The position numbers and the translations under genes were made by a program. DNA of 36,212 nucleotides. It comes from Acidobacteriota bacterium (GTDB lineage: Bacteria > Acidobacteriota > Terriglobia > Terriglobales > Acidobacteriaceae). The notes below the pieces were generated by a model that was given only the letters and a program-made list of their open reading frames with translations, was not told the DNA's origin and did not search any database. The stretch spans positions 27,170-63,381 of the forward strand of contig QHZR01000075.1 in NCBI GenBank assembly GCA_003224755.1, written 5' to 3'. The number at the start of each line of letters is the position of its first letter. The stretch's first letter is position 1. This document shows positions 33,246 to 36,212 of this stretch, in pieces.

Positions 33246-35507
33246 ATGTTTCACTCTCCCAAACTGTGTCTTGCTCTTGTGTTGCTATTCGCTTCTGCGC
33301 TTGTCTCCGCTCAGAAATTGTCTGATCAGGAAATTGAGCAGCGTGTGAACTCGCTTCTGCAGCAAATGACGCTGGAAGAGAAAGCCGGGCAGCTTACGCA
33401 ATTCGTGGGAAACAATCCCCAGACCATGGAGATGATCAAGCAAGGAAAGGTTGGATCGTTGCTTGGAGTGCTGGGCGCGGAACAGGCGAATGCGGCACAA
33501 CGCGCAGCCGTCGAAGCCTCACGTCTGAAGATTCCTTTGATTCTTGGCTACGACGTGATCCACGGTTATCGCACTATTTTTCCCGTGCCGCTCGCGAGCG
33601 CCGGAAGTTTCGATCCACAGTTGATTGAACAAGCCGAGCGAGTCGCCGCAAAAGAAAGCACTGCTTCGGGCGTGAAGTGGGTGTTTGCGCCGATGGTGGA
33701 TATCGCGCGCGATCCACGCTGGGGGCGCATTGTCGAAGGCGCAGGGGAAGATCCGTATCTGGGCTCGGTGATCGCCGCGGCCAAAGTGCGCGGCTTTCAG
33801 GGTAAGGACATAGCCGATCCAGAAAGCGTCGTCGCATGCGCCAAACATTACGTTGCTTACGGCGCGGTTGAAGGCGGTCGCGATTACAACACAGTAGATA
33901 TTTCGGAGCAGTTGCTACGCGAAATTTACCTTCCTCCTTTCCATGCTGCGGTTGAGGCGGGTACGGGAACTCTGATGTCGGCATTTCAGGACCTGAATGG
34001 CGTTCCCGCCTCTGCCAACCATCACACGTTGACTGAAATCCTTCGCGGCGAGTGGCACTTCAATGGTTTCGTGGTGAGCGATTGGAGTGCAACTCACGAA
34101 TTGATCGCACACGGCGCAGCCGCAAATGATTCTCAAGCCGCATTTCGCGGAGTGATCGCTGGCGTGGACATGGACATGGTTGACGGCGCGTATCTGAGCT
34201 CGATTCCTGCGCTGGTGCAGTCAGGAAAATTGCCTCAAAGCGTCGTGGATGAAGCCGTACGGCGCGTGCTTCGAATCAAATTCAAGGCAGGATTGTTCGA
34301 GCGCCCCTACGCCGATCCCAAGCGTGAGAAGACAGATATCCTGACGCCGGAAAATCGTGAAGTGGCGCGGAAGTTGGCATTCGAGTCTCTTGTCCTTCTG
34401 CAAAACATGAACAACGTGCTGCCACTCAACCGCAACCAGACCATCGCTGTAATCGGGCCGCTCGCGAATGACAAGTCATCGCAACTCGGCCCCTGGGCGG
34501 GAAATGGTCAAGCCGGCGACGCGATTACGCCACTCGCCGCTTTCCGTCAAAAAATGGGTGACGATCACGTGCGGTACGCGAAGGGTGTGGACATCCCGCC
34601 CTTCGAGAGCGGGCTCGCCGCAGGAGTGGCCGCGCCTGCGCCTCCGTCGGCAACTGGTGTGGAGAATGCGGAGACCGAAAGCAGACCGGCAAGTATTGAT
34701 GATGCGTTGGCAACCGCGAACAAGGCGGATGTTGTTGTGCTTTTCGTCGGTGAACTCGCAGGGATGAGTGGTGAGGCAAGCTCGCGCGCATCGCTCGATC
34801 TGCCCGGCGATCAAATGAAGTTGATTGATGCGGTGATCTCAACCAGAAAGCCTGTCGTGCTGGTTCTCGAAAGCGGACGACCGCTGAACATCAGCTGGGC
34901 GCCTGAAAGAGCCTCCGCGATCGTGCAGGCGTGGTACTTAGGAGTTGAAGCGGGGAATGCGATAGCGCATACGCTGCTGGGTGATGCTTCGCCCAGCGGG
35001 CGGCTGCCTTTAAGCTGGCCGCGTTCCGTCGGGCAAATTCCGATTTACTACAATCACAAAAATACTGGGCGGCCTTCAGCTCCCGACCGCTGGCACACCG
35101 GATATCTCGACCTGGCTAAGGACCCGCTGTTTCCGTTTGGCTACGGGCTCAGCTACACGACATTCAGCTACCGAAATCTGAAAGCAGATTCGCGAGTGCC
35201 TCAGGACGGTACGTTGCATGCGAGCGCCGAAGTTGAGAACACCGGGAAGCGTGAAGGCACAGAGGTGGTGCAGTTGTACGTGCATGATCGAGTGGCTCCC
35301 ACGTCGCGGCCGGTCCGCGAGCTCAAGGGATTCCAACGGGTCACGCTGGCAGCGGGAGAACACAAGGCGGTAGAGTTTACGGTCAAGGTAAACGATCTCG
35401 GATCTTATGATCCGAATATGCACTGGATCGTCCCCACAGGAACTTACGATGTTTGGGTCGCACCGGACTCCGCCAGCGGACTGCAGGGAACGTTTGAGGT
35501 GAAGTGA
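33246..35507 (+). CDS. bglX: Glycoside hydrolase family 3 beta-glucosidase
   Basis: A 753-residue secreted GH3 enzyme with a signal peptide (MFHSPKLCLALVLLFASALVSA). Domain order is GH3 N-terminal TIM barrel (about 35-345), alpha/beta sandwich (about 380-610), and fibronectin III-like C-terminal domain (about 665-745). The catalytic nucleophile is D279 in GFVVSDWSATHEL; the substrate site also has GYDVIHGYRTIFPVPLA, WVFAPMVDIARDPRWGRIVE, and CAKHYVAYGAVEGGRDYN. The order and wording match periplasmic BglX. It cleaves non-reducing beta-glucosides (cellobiose, gentiobiose and similar). AAGGA precedes the ATG by six bases. An ATG-proximal TACACT-like sequence near 33206 might be its -10 box. Confidence 0.93.
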   Translation: MFHSPKLCLALVLLFASALVSAQKLSDQEIEQRVNSLLQQMTLEEKAGQLTQFVGNNPQTMEMIKQGKVGSLLGVLGAEQANAAQRAAVEASRLKIPLILGYDVIHGYRTIFPVPLASAGSFDPQLIEQAERVAAKESTASGVKWVFAPMVDIARDPRWGRIVEGAGEDPYLGSVIAAAKVRGFQGKDIADPESVVACAKHYVAYGAVEGGRDYNTVDISEQLLREIYLPPFHAAVEAGTGTLMSAFQDLNGVPASANHHTLTEILRGEWHFNGFVVSDWSATHELIAHGAAANDSQAAFRGVIAGVDMDMVDGAYLSSIPALVQSGKLPQSVVDEAVRRVLRIKFKAGLFERPYADPKREKTDILTPENREVARKLAFESLVLLQNMNNVLPLNRNQTIAVIGPLANDKSSQLGPWAGNGQAGDAITPLAAFRQKMGDDHVRYAKGVDIPPFESGLAAGVAAPAPPSATGVENAETESRPASIDDALATANKADVVVLFVGELAGMSGEASSRASLDLPGDQMKLIDAVISTRKPVVLVLESGRPLNISWAPERASAIVQAWYLGVEAGNAIAHTLLGDASPSGRLPLSWPRSVGQIPIYYNHKNTGRPSAPDRWHTGYLDLAKDPLFPFGYGLSYTTFSYRNLKADSRVPQDGTLHASAEVENTGKREGTEVVQLYVHDRVAPTSRPVRELKGFQRVTLAAGEHKAVEFTVKVNDLGSYDPNMHWIVPTGTYDVWVAPDSASGLQGTFEVK

Positions 35508-35516
35508 ATCAGGCTT

Positions 35517-35603
35517 GAAAGTTTCAAGGTTTCACACATGTTTCAGTCTCAAGGTAAAGCCTCCCGGCAAACGCGGAAACCTTGAAACGTTGAAACTTTG
35601 AAA
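35517..35603. repeat. Inverted GAAAC repeats after bglX
   Basis: GTTTCAAGGTTTC (35521-35533) is the exact complement of GAAACCTTGAAAC (35576-35588). The right arm is a tandem array of 8-bp units: GAAACCTT, GAAACGTT, GAAACTTT (35576-35599), then GAAA. It separates bglX from the convergent MotB-like gene and could act as a weak terminator. Confidence 0.75.
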
Positions 35604-35624
35604 TCTGCGAAACGAAGACAATGG

Positions 35625-36212
35625 CTACTTCTTTTCAGTTTGCTCCCGGCTCTTCACCGTCTCGGCTGTCCTCGCCTCCTGCGCATCGCTCGGGTCGATG
35701 TACTGGACGATCAGTGAAATCCGCCGATTCGATGGATCAACCGCATTCTCAGGCTTGCGCAGAAGCTGGTCGGCAAAGCCGCGCACTTGGGCAATCTGTT
35801 TCTCTCCCAGCCCTTGTTGCTGCATCAGGCGGCGCGCGGAGTTGGCGCGATCAGTTGAGAGTTCCCCAGTTTGCATAGTTCCTCTTCCCGCTATAAGGCT
35901 TGGAATCCGTGTGACCCTCGATGGAAATCTTATTGGGCAGTTTGCCCAGCTCGCCGGCTAGCAGATCGAGCAACTCTTCGCCGTTCTGGTTCGGCTTTGG
36001 GCTGCCGAGATCAAAAAAAGTTCCCTTTGCTGATTCTAGCAGCTCGATTCGTAGCCCTTCCGGGTGACTTTGATCTCAATCTGGTCTTTTAGCTTGTCGA
36101 AGTTTGGCATGTGGCTGATGGCTTTTTCGATTTCCTCTTTCAGCTTCGACATGTCGTCCTTGGCGACCACGACCTGCGCACCTGGTCCTGCCGTGCTGGT
36201 GCCTAACTTGCC
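35625..36212 (-). pseudogene. MotB-like OmpA-family protein, frameshifted, start outside window
   Basis: The 3' part of a flagellar/motor-type protein enters from the right edge. The first piece (GAQVVVAKDDMSKLKEEIEK, SHMPNFDKLKDQIEIKVTR) ends at 36056 in a stop. In another frame the sequence resumes as LRIELLESAKGTFFDLGSPK, LPNKISIEGHTDSKPYSGK, up to NYANW, then a third frame gives ELSTDRANSARRLMQQQGLG and VDPSNRRISLIVQYIDPS to the stop at 35625. The OmpA-like motif (IEGHTDSKPYS, RANSARRLM) is intact in the joined product. The two lesions compensate: one G missing in the GGAAGGG tract near 36056 and one extra G in the GGGG tract near 35867. Either decay or sequencing error; the TM segment lies beyond the edge. 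Confidence 0.8.

Overview
The window looks like chromosomal DNA of an acidobacterium (Acidobacteriota, Koribacter/Terriglobia-like). This is inferred from gene content, not from a marker-gene comparison: a very large Oar-type TonB-dependent receptor with an N-terminal carboxypeptidase-regulatory domain, a GWxTD-domain protein paired with a second regulatory-domain outer-membrane barrel, a fused alpha/beta 2-oxoacid dehydrogenase E1, a cytochrome P460, and intergenic spacers full of short palindromic and heptamer-phased repeats. Two regions are housekeeping: ftsQ-ftsA-ftsZ (19.6-23.5 kb, minus strand) and tRNA-Ser(GCT) at 32.19 kb.

Layout. 1-621: end of a VapB-like antitoxin and its PIN toxin. 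681-2412: an IS110-family element with a transposase and a long 5' non-coding end that can be folded like a bridge RNA. 2662-6123: Oar-like receptor, closed by a strong terminator. 6193-8060 (minus): GYD-domain protein, transglutaminase-like protein, phosphoglycolate-phosphatase-like HAD enzyme. 8242-10449: fused E1. 10493-10691: a 199-bp palindromic intergenic element. 10740-14218 (minus): GWxTD protein followed by a small regulatory-domain barrel, probably one operon. 14719-15462: orphan LolD/MacB-type ATPase, then about 700 bp without a gene and a truncated REP-associated transposase. 16668-19546 (minus): penicillin-binding transpeptidase, cytochrome P460, an unknown ORF and an addiction-module protein. 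19588-23482: ftsZ, ftsA, ftsQ, detached from the usual mur genes. 23745-24743: decayed glycosyltransferase-39/TPR gene. 24818-27238: lipid kinase, SppA protease, HU protein. 27881-29893: decayed OmpR-type regulator and a diguanylate cyclase that has lost its GGDEF centre. 29890-31958 (minus): zinc metallopeptidase plus Ddl-like ATP-grasp pair. 32372-35507: outer-membrane barrel and secreted GH3 beta-glucosidase. 35625-36212: frameshifted MotB-like gene running off the right edge.

The most interesting signal is the IS110 element. Joining its flanks at a CC core restores a site, TGTCATCC/CGTAGTCG, that resembles the dispersed palindromic repeats of this genome. The putative target-binding loop of the 5' non-coding RNA contains, in the expected order, a segment matching the left half-site and a segment complementary to the right half-site. 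The other main themes are repeat-rich spacers built on a 7-bp phase with inverted arms, and a run of decayed or frameshifted genes. Several of the lesions are single-base changes, so assembly error has to be excluded for those, but not for the larger deletions.
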